Below are positions 1 through 8,635 of a stretch of DNA of 64,000 bases, piece after piece. Positions within the stretch are counted from its first letter, which is position 1. Each line of letters opens with the position of its first letter. The notes below the pieces were generated by a model. The model ran no database searches and was not told the DNA's origin. It saw only the letters and a list, made by a program, of their open reading frames with translations. This DNA comes from Burkholderiaceae bacterium (GTDB lineage: Bacteria; Pseudomonadota; Gammaproteobacteria; Burkholderiales; Burkholderiaceae_E). The DNA lies in contig JACKLP010000014.1 in NCBI GenBank assembly GCA_024235875.1, forward strand, positions 14,596 through 78,595, in the 5' to 3' direction. The position numbers and the translations under genes are program-made.

Positions 1-761
1 GCCGGATCGACCAGGCGATCGACGACGGTGATCGTCGCCAGGCGCGGTGGCGCGTTGCCGAACTCGGGCATCACCGTGCCTTGTGCGCCCTTCTTGATCT
101 TGCCGTAGGCGGCCGCCGGCACGACGACCTCGACCCTGAGCGGATCGATCTGAGCGATGCGCAAGATGGGCTTGTCCTCGACATACTCGCCCACCGACAT
201 GTAGCGATCGGCAATCACGCCGGATATCGGGCTGACCACGGTGCGTTGCGCGAGCTGGGCGCGCGCGACCTCGAACTCCTTGCGCGCAACCTCCTGGCGT
301 TCGCGTGCCTGGCCCAGCTTGGACTTGGCCAGAGAGGCTTCGGTCGACGCCTTGTCGACGTAGTTCTGGCTCACGAACTTGCGGCTGGCGAGCTCATTGG
401 CCCGATCGAGCTCCCGCTTCGCGAAGGCCCGCGAGTTGGCGGCTGCCTCGAGCTCGGCCTGTACCTCGGCGCGAGCACGAGCGAGCTTGAGCGCGGCTCG
501 TTCGACCGAGGCATGCAACTGAAGCAGCTTCTCGCCCTTCTGGACGATGTCGCCGCGCTCCACTGGCAGACTCTCGATCACGCCGGGCACCGGCGCGCCG
601 ACCTGGACGATCTGGTGCGGCTGGATCAGGCAGTCGAAGCCGTCGGCATGGGCGATGGCGGGGACCCCCGCAACAGACCCGAGCGCGACGGCGACCAGGG
701 TGGCTTTGGATTTCATGTCAAATCTCGAATGGATCGGTGGTTCACTGGGTCTGGCTCTCAT
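1..761 (-). CDS. Periplasmic adaptor of the HlyD/RND membrane-fusion family (3' end beyond window)
   Basis: About 253 codons are visible, and the C-terminus lies outside the window. The chosen ATG (761-759) is one base after the TGA of the upstream SecA-like gene and has GGAG a few bases before it, so it is translationally coupled. A second in-frame ATG at 716 would give a shorter signal peptide. The N-terminus carries a basic KSK followed by a hydrophobic run ending AIAHA, a probable Sec signal peptide. It is followed by a lipoyl/barrel-sandwich half motif (GVIESLPVERGDIVQKG) and a long Ala/Glu/Arg-rich region expected to form the coiled-coil hairpin. This is the usual layout of periplasmic adaptor proteins that link an inner-membrane pump to an outer-membrane channel. 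It is the last visible gene of the operon with the SecA-like ATPase and two other HlyD-containing proteins. No pump or TolC-like channel is visible inside the window. Confidence 0.85.
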   Translation of the reverse strand, partial: MRARPSEPPIHSRFDMKSKATLVAVALGSVAGVPAIAHADGFDCLIQPHQIVQVGAPVPGVIESLPVERGDIVQKGEKLLQLHASVERAALKLARARAEVQAELEAAANSRAFAKRELDRANELASRKFVSQNYVDKASTEASLAKSKLGQARERQEVARKEFEVARAQLAQRTVVSPISGVIADRYMSVGEYVEDKPILRIAQIDPLRVEVVVPAAAYGKIKKGAQGTVMPEFGNAPPRLATITVVDRLVDP

Positions 762-762
762 G

Positions 763-2772
763 TCACTCTCCTTCGCCGGCGATCGCGAGCAGGCGCGCCC
801 GCCGCTCGTCGGCATCGATCAGTCGGACGCGCTCTCGCTTGCGGCGGATCTCTTCGCCGCGCTGTGCAAGGAAGAAGCACAGGGCGCCGACGGTTCGTGG
901 CACTCGCCCGTCGGGCGATGCGGCGCGGATCGCGAGCGTGCGGGCCAAGGACGGCAGCCGTTCGGCAACCATCGGATCCGTTATCGCCGCGATCGTTCGT
1001 GTCGCACCGCGCTGTCCCTGGCGTGCGGCGCGTCCGGAAAGCTGTCGGTCGATACGGCGTTCCCGGTTTCGGTGGCAGGCCAGTACCAGCAGGCCGCCGC
1101 GTGCCTGGGACTCGGCCGGAACCAGGATGTCGGTTCCGCGGCCGGCCATATTGGTCGCAACGGTGACTGCACCCGGCTCGCCGGCACGCGCCACGATGTC
1201 GGCTTCGTCACGGTCCTGGGCCGCATTGAGCACGCGGTGGCCGACGCCGCGCGCACCGAGCAAGGACGACAGCACGGCGGAATCGCGAACCGATTCGGTT
1301 CCCACCAGCACCGGCTGGCCCGAACGCTGCGCGGCTGCCACCGCATCGACGACGGCTCGCCACTTGCGGGCGGCATCGACATAGGTGTGCAGGCCCTGAT
1401 CGATACGCAGACAGGGGCGACGCAATGGCACCTTGGCAACGGGCAGTCCATAGACCGCGCGCAACTCCGATCGTGCCTCGCGCAGGGTGCCACTCATTCC
1501 GCACAGGCGCAGGTAGCGCGGGAAGAAGCGCTGGAACGTGATGCGCGCCATCGTCTCGGTCCGGCCCGTGATGGCGACGCCTTCCTTGATCTCGATCATC
1601 TGGTGCAAGCCCCGCGACCAGGTCCGCCCCTCGGCGATCCGACCGGTGGGTTCGTCGATCATCACGATCTTGTCTTCGCGCACCAGGTAGTCGCGGTCAC
1701 GGCCATAGAGGTGGCGTGCGGCGAGCGCCTGGCTGATGAGTTCGTTTCGAAGGCGTCGGCTGCCCCAGACGCGATCGTCCTCGGCGTCGGCCATGGCCTC
1801 GATGCGCGCATCGCCGGCGGCCAGCAACTCGACGCGGCGGCGGACCCGATCGACCCTGAAGTCACGGTTCTCCCACAGTCGCGATGCCATCGCGAACGCA
1901 TGCTGCATCAAGACCTCGTTGGCCGGGTCTCGTACCATCCGCGACAGGATCAACGGAGTCCCGGCCTCGTCGAGCAGTACGCTGTCGGCCTCGTCGATCA
2001 GCGCCATGCAAAGCCCTCGCAGCATTGGCGCGGGCCGGTCGGAGTCGCTGCCGTTGCCGGCCAGACGAAGGTCGATCTCCCGGCGCCGCCGGCCCAATGC
2101 GATTCGATCCCGCAGATAGTCGAACGCGACTTCCTTCGCGGTGACGTAGACGATGTCGGCACGGTAGGCCTCGCGTCGCTGCTCGGGGGGCATCGGCTGA
2201 GTCACGGCGGCCGCGCTCAGTCCCATGGCCTCGAACAGCGGTGACATCGCTTCGCAATCGCGTGCGACCAGGTAGTCGTTGGCGGTCAGTACATGGACCG
2301 GGATGCCGGCCATCGCGGCGACGGCTGCGCCCAGCCCGGCCGCCAGCGTCTTGCCTTCACCGGTCTGCATCTCTGCCAGACGGTTGGACAACAGGATCCT
2401 GACCGCGATGAGCTGCGCGGCGAACGGGCGCTTGCCCAGGCGACGCGCCGCGAGCTCGCAGCTCAGCGCCAGTGCCGCCACGATGTGTTCGTCGATGAGG
2501 CCATCGACCCGCATCTTGGTACTCAGGCGACGGGCTTCGCGTTGCAGCGCGTCGTCGTCGTAAAGGCGCAGGGCGAGCGTCGCGGCCTCGACTGTCTCCG
2601 CGAAGCGTCGCAGCGAGCCTTGCTCGAGCGGCGACAGAATCGAGCGTGCGAAGCTGTCCAGGCTGCCCAGCCACCTCTGCCAGCGCGCGGCCGCGTTGGG
2701 CCGCGATGCGTCGCCACGCTGGGGATAGCGTCCCCACGCGATACCCGGACTCGGTGCGAAGCTTGCGTCCAT
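763..2772 (-). CDS. Short SecA-like preprotein translocase ATPase (accessory, non-canonical)
   Basis: The product is 669 aa, against roughly 900 for housekeeping SecA. SecA motor motifs are clear: MQTGEGKT at 135-142 (nucleotide-binding fold 1), TANDYL near 163-168, LIDEADSVLLDEA near 259, a PPXD-like region with IDEPTGR near 372-378 and GLHQMIEIKEG near 388, CGMSGTL near 424-430, VLVGTES near 488, NMAGRGTD near 541-548 and a GRAARQGQ arginine-finger-like motif near 580. The protein ends about 80 residues later. Most of the helical scaffold and wing region and the C-terminal zinc tail of canonical SecA therefore appear to be missing. ATG 2772 was chosen because it sits 4 bases after the TGA of the upstream gene; upstream in-frame codons run antisense-like into that gene. 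It lies between two membrane-fusion-type genes, which suggests a dedicated export role. That role is inference. Confidence 0.88.
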   Translation of the reverse strand: MDASFAPSPGIAWGRYPQRGDASRPNAAARWQRWLGSLDSFARSILSPLEQGSLRRFAETVEAATLALRLYDDDALQREARRLSTKMRVDGLIDEHIVAALALSCELAARRLGKRPFAAQLIAVRILLSNRLAEMQTGEGKTLAAGLGAAVAAMAGIPVHVLTANDYLVARDCEAMSPLFEAMGLSAAAVTQPMPPEQRREAYRADIVYVTAKEVAFDYLRDRIALGRRRREIDLRLAGNGSDSDRPAPMLRGLCMALIDEADSVLLDEAGTPLILSRMVRDPANEVLMQHAFAMASRLWENRDFRVDRVRRRVELLAAGDARIEAMADAEDDRVWGSRRLRNELISQALAARHLYGRDRDYLVREDKIVMIDEPTGRIAEGRTWSRGLHQMIEIKEGVAITGRTETMARITFQRFFPRYLRLCGMSGTLREARSELRAVYGLPVAKVPLRRPCLRIDQGLHTYVDAARKWRAVVDAVAAAQRSGQPVLVGTESVRDSAVLSSLLGARGVGHRVLNAAQDRDEADIVARAGEPGAVTVATNMAGRGTDILVPAESQARGGLLVLACHRNRERRIDRQLSGRAARQGQRGATRTIAAITDPMVAERLPSLARTLAIRAASPDGRVPRTVGALCFFLAQRGEEIRRKRERVRLIDADERRARLLAIAGEGE

Positions 2773-2776
2773 GGGC

Positions 2777-4918
2777 TCAGCTCTCGAAGTGCCGCAGAAG
2801 GACTCGGCGAACCTGCTGGGCAGCATGCTGCGCCAGGCTTCGAGAGCCATGGTCGAAGCGTACGAGCGCGGTGCCGCCAGCGCGATGCAGTACGTTGGCC
2901 TGGAGTGCGACGTCGACCAGGAATACCGGTTGGCGGGCCCGGAGTCCCGCGGGGTCATCGGCAAGCGTCGGGATCGTACCGCCACCGCGGTCGCCCAGTG
3001 CCGCGCTCGGGAGCGTATCGGTGGCGGCCAGGATCTGGGTCTCGACGCGGGCCGGGAACTCACGCCCGGGCGCCTCGCGCAGGCGGACGGCGACATCGAC
3101 GATTTCACCGCGCACGCGCGGTGCGAGCTCGTTTTCGAGCGCCACGCGAACCGTCGTGGGGTCGCCCGTCATGATGTGGCCCACCACCTCGCCCTGCGCC
3201 AGGAATCGGCCCTGCAGGTCCTGTGGTCGGTTGAGCGCCAGCCGGCCGTTGGCGTCGGCTCGCACGGTCAGGCCGTCGACCATTCGACGGGTCCGGGTGA
3301 CGGCCGCCTGGGCCGCCGCGATCTTTTCCTCGAGCTCGGCCATTCGCAGTGGATCGTTGTCGAGCTTCGAGACCCGTTCGACTTCGAGTGCCTCGACCTC
3401 GGCCTGGGCGCGGGCAAGGTCTGCCTCGAGCACGGGATTGGCGAGCGTGAGGATCGGAGTTCCCGGGCGCACCGGCTGTCCGTCGGTGGCATGCACGGTC
3501 GTCACGAATCCGCCGGCCACCGGCCTGACGAGTGCCTTCTCCGGCAGCCAGACCACGCCTTCGGCGACGGTGGTGAACGGCACGGGAACGAACAACACGG
3601 CGAGCAGTGCGACGAGCGTGCCGGTGGCGACCGTGGCGAGCGCGCCTTGTCGCTTGCCGCTGAGCGCTGGCGAGGACGTCACGAACTCGAGTCCTTTCCA
3701 CGCCGGGCGCAGCAGCAGTGTCCAGATCCCCCCGGCGATCACCATGGCGCCGAGCGTCCAGTGGATATCGGCGATGAAGATCGATATCGCCCCGAAGACG
3801 AACAGACGGTAGACCCAGGACGCCGCGCCGTAGCCAATCAGCCAGGGCACCTCGCCCGGACCGACGGGAGGAGCCTTCACGCTCTTGAGGCCAAGCAAAC
3901 GGTGCTGTGCGAGATAGCGCCAGTAGGCGCTCGAACGCGGTCCCAGGTTCGGGATCTCGAGCAGGTCGGCCAGGACGTAGTAGGCATCGAATCGCAGCAG
4001 CGGGTTGCCGTTGAAGGCGAGGGTCGACACCGAGCCGATCACGATCGCCGCCAGCGAAGCCTCACGCACCAGACCGTCTTCTACGATTGCCCACACGAAG
4101 ACGGCGAGCGACGCGATCAGCAGCTCGGCGGCGATGCCCGCCGCGGCCACCAGGGCGCGTTCGCGCTTGTCCGCGAACAGGGTCGAGCTCGACGCGTCCA
4201 CGTACGGAACCGGCGTGAGCACGAGCAGTCTGACGCCCAGCTCGGTGACCGTGCCACCGTAGCGCCGCACCGCCATGCCATGAGAGAACTCGTGCGCGAT
4301 CTTGAGCAGTGGGTAGATGATCCACATCACGAACAGGAAGCGCGGTTCGCGCCAGGCCGCCGATGCCGTGGCGAAAAGCTCGCTCAGGTTGACCAGCGCC
4401 ACCAGGGCGGCGAGTGCGGCCAGTGCGCCCCATGCCCAGGCACCCGGCACGGAGAACAACGTGCGTGCAAGGCCGTCGAGGCGAACCAGGATCGCGCTTG
4501 GGTCGAACAGCATCAGCCTGAACGACAGTGGATTCACCGCGCCCAGCGTGGCGGCCCGACGCCGCTCGCCGGCGCGTCGCTCGAGCTGGCGCGCATCGGG
4601 TGCGAGTTGACCATGCAATAGCTGTGCTTCATTGAGCTGGGCCAGCGCCTGGAGAACATCGCCCTGGGTCGGTGCATCGTCGCCAAGGCGCTCGAGCAGG
4701 TCGCGCCATACGGTATCGACCGTGGTGCTGCCATCGAGTCGGGCAAGCAACTCGTAGGCGGTTCGATTGACGCGATGATGACGACCGTTGACGGGGTCGT
4801 GGAGCACGTACCAGATCACGCCCCTGTAACTGTGGCGGGCGATCTGGACGCTGCTGCGCACACTCGGACGCAGCTTGGCCACCCGGTACCAGTCGTCGCT
4901 GAGCAGTTGTTCGGCCAT
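2777..4918 (-). CDS. PqqD-like / M50 site-2 protease / HlyD fusion protein
   Basis: A 713-aa membrane protein in three parts. Residues about 20-105 resemble a PqqD-like winged-helix peptide-binding domain (HDPVNGRHHRVNRTAYELL, then a helical tail). Residues about 150-450 form a multi-pass M50 metalloprotease with HEFSH at 209-213 and a second metal-ligand region NGNPLLRFDAYY at 303-314. Residues about 450-700 resemble HlyD: a lipoyl half motif (VAGGFVTTVHATDGQPV), a coiled-coil segment and a beta-barrel. The start at 4918 is preceded by GGAAGG and lies 3 bases from the stop of the GAF-HlyD gene, and the stop is 4 bases before the SecA-like start. The fusion implies that a peptide or protein is bound, perhaps cleaved in the membrane, and passed to a periplasmic adaptor. 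The substrate is unknown. Confidence 0.88.
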   Translation of the reverse strand: MAEQLLSDDWYRVAKLRPSVRSSVQIARHSYRGVIWYVLHDPVNGRHHRVNRTAYELLARLDGSTTVDTVWRDLLERLGDDAPTQGDVLQALAQLNEAQLLHGQLAPDARQLERRAGERRRAATLGAVNPLSFRLMLFDPSAILVRLDGLARTLFSVPGAWAWGALAALAALVALVNLSELFATASAAWREPRFLFVMWIIYPLLKIAHEFSHGMAVRRYGGTVTELGVRLLVLTPVPYVDASSSTLFADKRERALVAAAGIAAELLIASLAVFVWAIVEDGLVREASLAAIVIGSVSTLAFNGNPLLRFDAYYVLADLLEIPNLGPRSSAYWRYLAQHRLLGLKSVKAPPVGPGEVPWLIGYGAASWVYRLFVFGAISIFIADIHWTLGAMVIAGGIWTLLLRPAWKGLEFVTSSPALSGKRQGALATVATGTLVALLAVLFVPVPFTTVAEGVVWLPEKALVRPVAGGFVTTVHATDGQPVRPGTPILTLANPVLEADLARAQAEVEALEVERVSKLDNDPLRMAELEEKIAAAQAAVTRTRRMVDGLTVRADANGRLALNRPQDLQGRFLAQGEVVGHIMTGDPTTVRVALENELAPRVRGEIVDVAVRLREAPGREFPARVETQILAATDTLPSAALGDRGGGTIPTLADDPAGLRARQPVFLVDVALQANVLHRAGGTALVRFDHGSRSLAQHAAQQVRRVLLRHFES

Positions 4919-4921
4919 GAC

Positions 4922-6664
4922 CTAGACCTTCCAGCGCCAGATCGATTCGCGCAGCCACTGCCAGGCTCGATGCCCCAGAGTCCACGCGAGGCTGCGCTCT
5001 TCGGTCTCGATCTTGGCGACCCCTTCCAAGCCGGGACGGCTTCCCGCCGGATGGTTGGTCGCGCGTGCCTCGACCTCGAAGAAGTTGCGCCCGTCGCGGT
5101 TGCTGGCGATCGGCGTGATGCGGGAGACCTGGATGTCGACGGTGCCGCCCTCGAGGGCCGTCAACAGCAGGCGGCCCTGTTGTCCGATCGCGACCGATCC
5201 GATGTCGCGCTCGTCGACTTCGACGATCACGCGGAAGCGGTCGGCCGGGGCGATCTTGACCAGGGTCTCACCGCGCTTGACCGGCGCACCGAGAGACTGC
5301 GAGAGGTCCCCCTCGATGACGATGCCGTCGAACGGTGCGACCAGTCGAGAACGACGCAATTGTTCGTCGACGCTCGCCAACTGTGCCCGCGCCTGTGCCA
5401 GCTTGGATTGCTGGATCGCGATACGGGTCTGGTCTTCCTTGGACAAGGCCTCGCCGTACTGCTTCTCGATCTGAGCGACCTCGGATCGCCACTTGCTGCG
5501 CTCGAGCGAGAGCTCGCGGTCATCCAGTTCGACGACCGGCTGGCCCGCCTGCACGCGTTCTCCGGGGCGGACGTGGACCTGTCCGATGTAGCCGTCAACC
5601 GGTGCGGCGAGGACCCGCTGGACTTCTCCCTCGAGCCGGGCGTGCGCGGTCACCCGATAGGTCACCGGCCAAAGCATCGCGACCAGCGCGAGCGCAAGCG
5701 TGACGCCGGCGGCGATCTTCACGCCGGTTCGACGCGGCCCGAACACGCGTCGACTGCTGCGCATAAGCGAGCCGACCATCCGACCTCCGATCGCGCGGTC
5801 TTGCTGGTACTTCATGTCGAGCATGGGACCGGCGATCGCGGCGACCGTCTCGACCGTCTCGATGACCTGCGCCTCGAGCATCGCGCGATCGGCGAACTCG
5901 ACCGAGAGCGCGCCGATCAGTTCACGGTTCTCGTCGGTCGCCACCAACAACGGTACCGTGCATATCGACACCGGTCCGTGGGCGTCGAAATATCGAGCAT
6001 GCGCGATCGACAGCGCGGAATCGCCCTCGCGCGACGGATATACGACGGTCGCGGCCTGGTCGATGGCCTCGTCCATCGCGTTCGACAGTCCTCGAACCAC
6101 CGGGGCCTGCTCTGCAATCGTGGCTGCGCCCGAGACGGCGCGCACGCGAGTGGCGTGCGAATCGTAGATTCCGATCGCCACCCGCGAGGCACCCAGCGCC
6201 TCGGCAAGTTCATTCGCGAACGCGCGCGCCGCCGGCTCGAAACGTCCGTGCTCCGAAATCACCGTGACCAGTCGAAGGACCTCGTCGCCCTTGCCTGGCT
6301 CCGCGCTCGGGTGGGTCTGCTGCGGCGAATGCGCGCCGAGCCCCTGGGGCACGATCATCGCGATCGCACCGCCAGGTGTGCCGGGGGTCGCGTCGGCCAA
6401 GGGGAAGGCCAGCAGCGTCAGTTCGGGGTGCTGGTCGGTTGCAGGCGCACGCCTGGCGAGCGTATCGGCCTCGGCCAGGGCCTGGGCGGCCAGCTCGACC
6501 AATGCATTGGCGGGTCGACTGCCCTGAGGCCAGACGGCATGGAGCCTGGCCCGGTCCTGCGCTGACCGGCGCATGATCAGTACGGCCGACGACGAGCGCG
6601 CCGGTGGCGCATCCCCGACCGACTGCTTCGCTCGTCTGGATTCCTGGACGCTATTCACGAACAT
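4922..6664 (-). CDS. GAF-domain HlyD-like membrane-fusion protein
   Basis: 580 aa, and the first gene of the four-gene operon. The N-terminal half is cytosolic and contains a probable GAF domain at about 135-285 (sensing or dimerisation). A single transmembrane segment follows at about 316-336 (IAAGVTLALALVAMLWPVTY). The C-terminal periplasmic part, about 340-570, has a split lipoyl domain (VDGYIGQVHVRPGERVQAGQ and RLVAPFDGIVIEG) around a coiled coil, then a beta-barrel. GAF plus HlyD in one chain is unusual and suggests that adaptor assembly is tied to a cytosolic signal. No strong Shine-Dalgarno precedes ATG 6664, so the start is less certain; MRRSAQD at residue 31 is an alternative. A long inverted repeat lies directly upstream. 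Confidence 0.85.
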   Translation of the reverse strand: MFVNSVQESRRAKQSVGDAPPARSSSAVLIMRRSAQDRARLHAVWPQGSRPANALVELAAQALAEADTLARRAPATDQHPELTLLAFPLADATPGTPGGAIAMIVPQGLGAHSPQQTHPSAEPGKGDEVLRLVTVISEHGRFEPAARAFANELAEALGASRVAIGIYDSHATRVRAVSGAATIAEQAPVVRGLSNAMDEAIDQAATVVYPSREGDSALSIAHARYFDAHGPVSICTVPLLVATDENRELIGALSVEFADRAMLEAQVIETVETVAAIAGPMLDMKYQQDRAIGGRMVGSLMRSSRRVFGPRRTGVKIAAGVTLALALVAMLWPVTYRVTAHARLEGEVQRVLAAPVDGYIGQVHVRPGERVQAGQPVVELDDRELSLERSKWRSEVAQIEKQYGEALSKEDQTRIAIQQSKLAQARAQLASVDEQLRRSRLVAPFDGIVIEGDLSQSLGAPVKRGETLVKIAPADRFRVIVEVDERDIGSVAIGQQGRLLLTALEGGTVDIQVSRITPIASNRDGRNFFEVEARATNHPAGSRPGLEGVAKIETEERSLAWTLGHRAWQWLRESIWRWKV

Positions 6665-6669
6665 TTCCG

Positions 6670-6752
6670 CGCTTGGCGGGTTCTCTCGACTCTGGCTGGT
6701 CCTCGGATCGTGGGACAGCCGGTCGGGGTTCTGAACAGAGACCCGCCAAGCG
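6670..6752 (-). promoter_or_regulatory. Leader inverted repeat before the GAF-HlyD/M50/SecA-like operon
   Basis: The arm at 6670-6686 and the arm at 6737-6752 are complementary over 16 pairs with one extra base, separated by 50 bases. In the minus-strand transcript the second arm ends only 5 bases before the start codon at 6664. A long stem could therefore form in the leader and cover the initiation region, or the arms could be two half-sites of an operator. No recognisable promoter hexamers were identified in 6665-6888. Confidence 0.45.
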
Positions 6753-6888
6753 AGCTAAAAGAGGGGATCGGCGGCCGGCGCCCGGACACGAACGCGAGAC
6801 AAGGCTGCCTTCCGACGCCTGGCGCCGACCGTCCGGCGCCTCGTCGGATCGTCCGGCAACGGCGAGGCGTTCGCCCCGCCGCGCTGAA

Positions 6889-7968
6889 TCAGAGCGGGAT
6901 CCCGCCCCCGATCAGGGCGCCGATCGCATAGGTCGCGGCACCCGCGCCGGCACCGATGCCAAGCATGCGCAAGCCCGACAAGATGGCGCTGCGACCCGTG
7001 AACATCGAGAGGGCCGCGCCGACGCCGAACAGCGCGAAGCCGGCCAGCACCGCCGCCGTCGGGAATGCGATGTCGGCCTTGGTGAGGACGAAGGGCAGCA
7101 GGGGCACGAGTGCCCCGATCGCGAATGCGGCGAACGAAGCCGATGCCGCGCCCCATGGCGAGCCAAGTTCGTCGGGGTTCAGGCCGAGTTCTTCGCGTGC
7201 GAGCGTATCGAGCGCTCGCTCGGGGTCGGCGATCAGGGTGTTGGCAAGCCGAGTGGCCTCTTCATGCTCGAGCCCCTTGGCTTCGAAGATCACCGCCAGC
7301 TCCTGTGCTTCTTCTTCCGGGTATTCGCGCAGCTCGGCCGCCTCCAGGCCGATCTGGTACTCGAACACCTCGCGTTGCGATCGCACCGACACGTACTCGC
7401 CGGCGGCCATCGAGAACGCCCCCGCCAGCAATCCGGCGATACCGGTCAGCAGCAGCGTCCTCGAATCGGACGCCGCGCCCGCCATCCCGAGGATGAGACT
7501 GGTATTCGAGACCAGACCGTCGTTGATGCCGAACACGGCCGCGCGCAGATTGCCGCTGCCGGTGTGGTGGCGCCGACCGATGAATTCGGGGCTGCGGCCG
7601 ACCGGTCCATGGCCGCCGACCGGGCTGGGCGAGTAGGCCGACAAGCCCCGGACCTTCTGCGCCGCGAGCATCTGGCGAACGGCCCGGATACCGAGCTTGC
7701 GTGCCAGGACGAGGGCCGTGCGTGCGGACAGCCCCAGCTCGATCGGGCTCGGGCGCGCGCCGCCGGCGGCCTCGATCTTGCCGCCCCAGATGTCCGCCTG
7801 GTGCCTGGCGGCACTGGCCAGCTTGGCGAACATCGCCGAAAGCTTGGGGTCGCCCTCGATCTCGGCCAAGGCGTCGTAGAGCATCGCCGAGCGTTCCTCT
7901 TCGACGTAGCCGTCGAGCATCTCCGCAGGATCGGCGGCCGGATCAGGCTTCGAGGGGGTATCAGGCAT
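6889..7968 (-). CDS. VIT1/CCC1-family transporter with N-terminal ferritin-like domain
   Basis: 359 aa. The N-terminal ~130 residues form a ferritin-like helical region with acidic and His ligands (YVEEERSAMLYDAL, AEIEGD, AARHQADIWGG). The C-terminal part is the VIT1/CCC1 domain: the signature GNLRAAVFGINDGLVSNTSL, then GEYVSVRSQRE, then three hydrophobic spans to the end. Related proteins (MbfA/Er-VIT1 type) export iron or manganese, with the ferritin-like domain sensing or capturing the metal. The specific metal here is inference. The ATG overlaps the end of the upstream phosphatase gene by 8 bases, so the two are probably co-transcribed. Confidence 0.9.
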   Translation of the reverse strand: MPDTPSKPDPAADPAEMLDGYVEEERSAMLYDALAEIEGDPKLSAMFAKLASAARHQADIWGGKIEAAGGARPSPIELGLSARTALVLARKLGIRAVRQMLAAQKVRGLSAYSPSPVGGHGPVGRSPEFIGRRHHTGSGNLRAAVFGINDGLVSNTSLILGMAGAASDSRTLLLTGIAGLLAGAFSMAAGEYVSVRSQREVFEYQIGLEAAELREYPEEEAQELAVIFEAKGLEHEEATRLANTLIADPERALDTLAREELGLNPDELGSPWGAASASFAAFAIGALVPLLPFVLTKADIAFPTAAVLAGFALFGVGAALSMFTGRSAILSGLRMLGIGAGAGAATYAIGALIGGGIPL

Positions 7969-8635
7969 GGGTTATCGCGTCCGCGCGGTCCGGATGCTCG
8001 AGGTGGGGGATACAGTTGAAGCTGACGACCCGGAATCCGTCGCGCACGCTCACGAGCTCGCAAAAGCCGGTGTTGCGGAACTGGAGGTTCAGCTCGATCG
8101 CCACGGCCGCAGGCGCCTGGATCAAGCCGGTGAGCACACGGCTGATCGCGCCGCCCGAACTGACCACGAGCGCGGCGTCGTCCCGGGACAGTCCGGCGGC
8201 TGCCTCGCGCAGGCCGTCGAGCATGCGATCACCGAAGGCGGCCCAGGTCTCGGGGACGCCCTCGAGCGAGCCATCCGCCCAGGCCAGCATCGCGAGCCGG
8301 AAGGTCTTCCAGTAGTCGCGGTAGTCGCGGCGCTGGTGCGCGATCTGGTCGGCACCAGCCGTGAAGGCGCGATAGATCGCGTCGCCGTCGTACTCGTTCA
8401 GGCCCGGGTGCTCGAGCACGACCGGTGGCGGTGCGTCGAGCGCCGAAAGGATGTTCTCGGCCGTCTCGCGCTGACGGCGCATCGTGCCGCTGAGTGCGCG
8501 CGTGAAACGAAGTCCGCGCGTGGCCATGTGGTCGCCGAGCCAACGCGCCTGGCGGTGACCGAGCGCGGAGAGACGGTCGTAGTCGTCGGTTCCGAACGAC
8601 GCCTGGGCGTGGCGGACGAGATAGATGGTCGACAT
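7961..8635 (-). CDS. Histidine phosphatase family protein (SixA/phosphoglycerate-mutase-like)
   Basis: 224 aa. It begins MSTIYLVRHAQASFG, giving the RHG-type catalytic His near residue 9, followed by TRALSGTMRRQRETAENIL, the usual second arginine region. The canonical second His block (SHGG) is VSSGGAIS here, so the general second His is replaced by Ser. I recall similar variants in betaproteobacterial members, so this may be a subfamily trait and not inactivation. ATG 8635 was preferred over an upstream in-frame ATG at 8683 because the domain begins immediately. It overlaps the VIT-type transporter gene downstream. The substrate is unknown. Confidence 0.82.
   Translation of the reverse strand: MSTIYLVRHAQASFGTDDYDRLSALGHRQARWLGDHMATRGLRFTRALSGTMRRQRETAENILSALDAPPPVVLEHPGLNEYDGDAIYRAFTAGADQIAHQRRDYRDYWKTFRLAMLAWADGSLEGVPETWAAFGDRMLDGLREAAAGLSRDDAALVVSSGGAISRVLTGLIQAPAAVAIELNLQFRNTGFCELVSVRDGFRVVSFNCIPHLEHPDRADAITHA

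Noticed and set aside
2771..4621. Plus-strand open frame across the M50/HlyD gene
   Set aside because: It is a mirror of the GC-rich coding sequence on the other strand, with no motifs.
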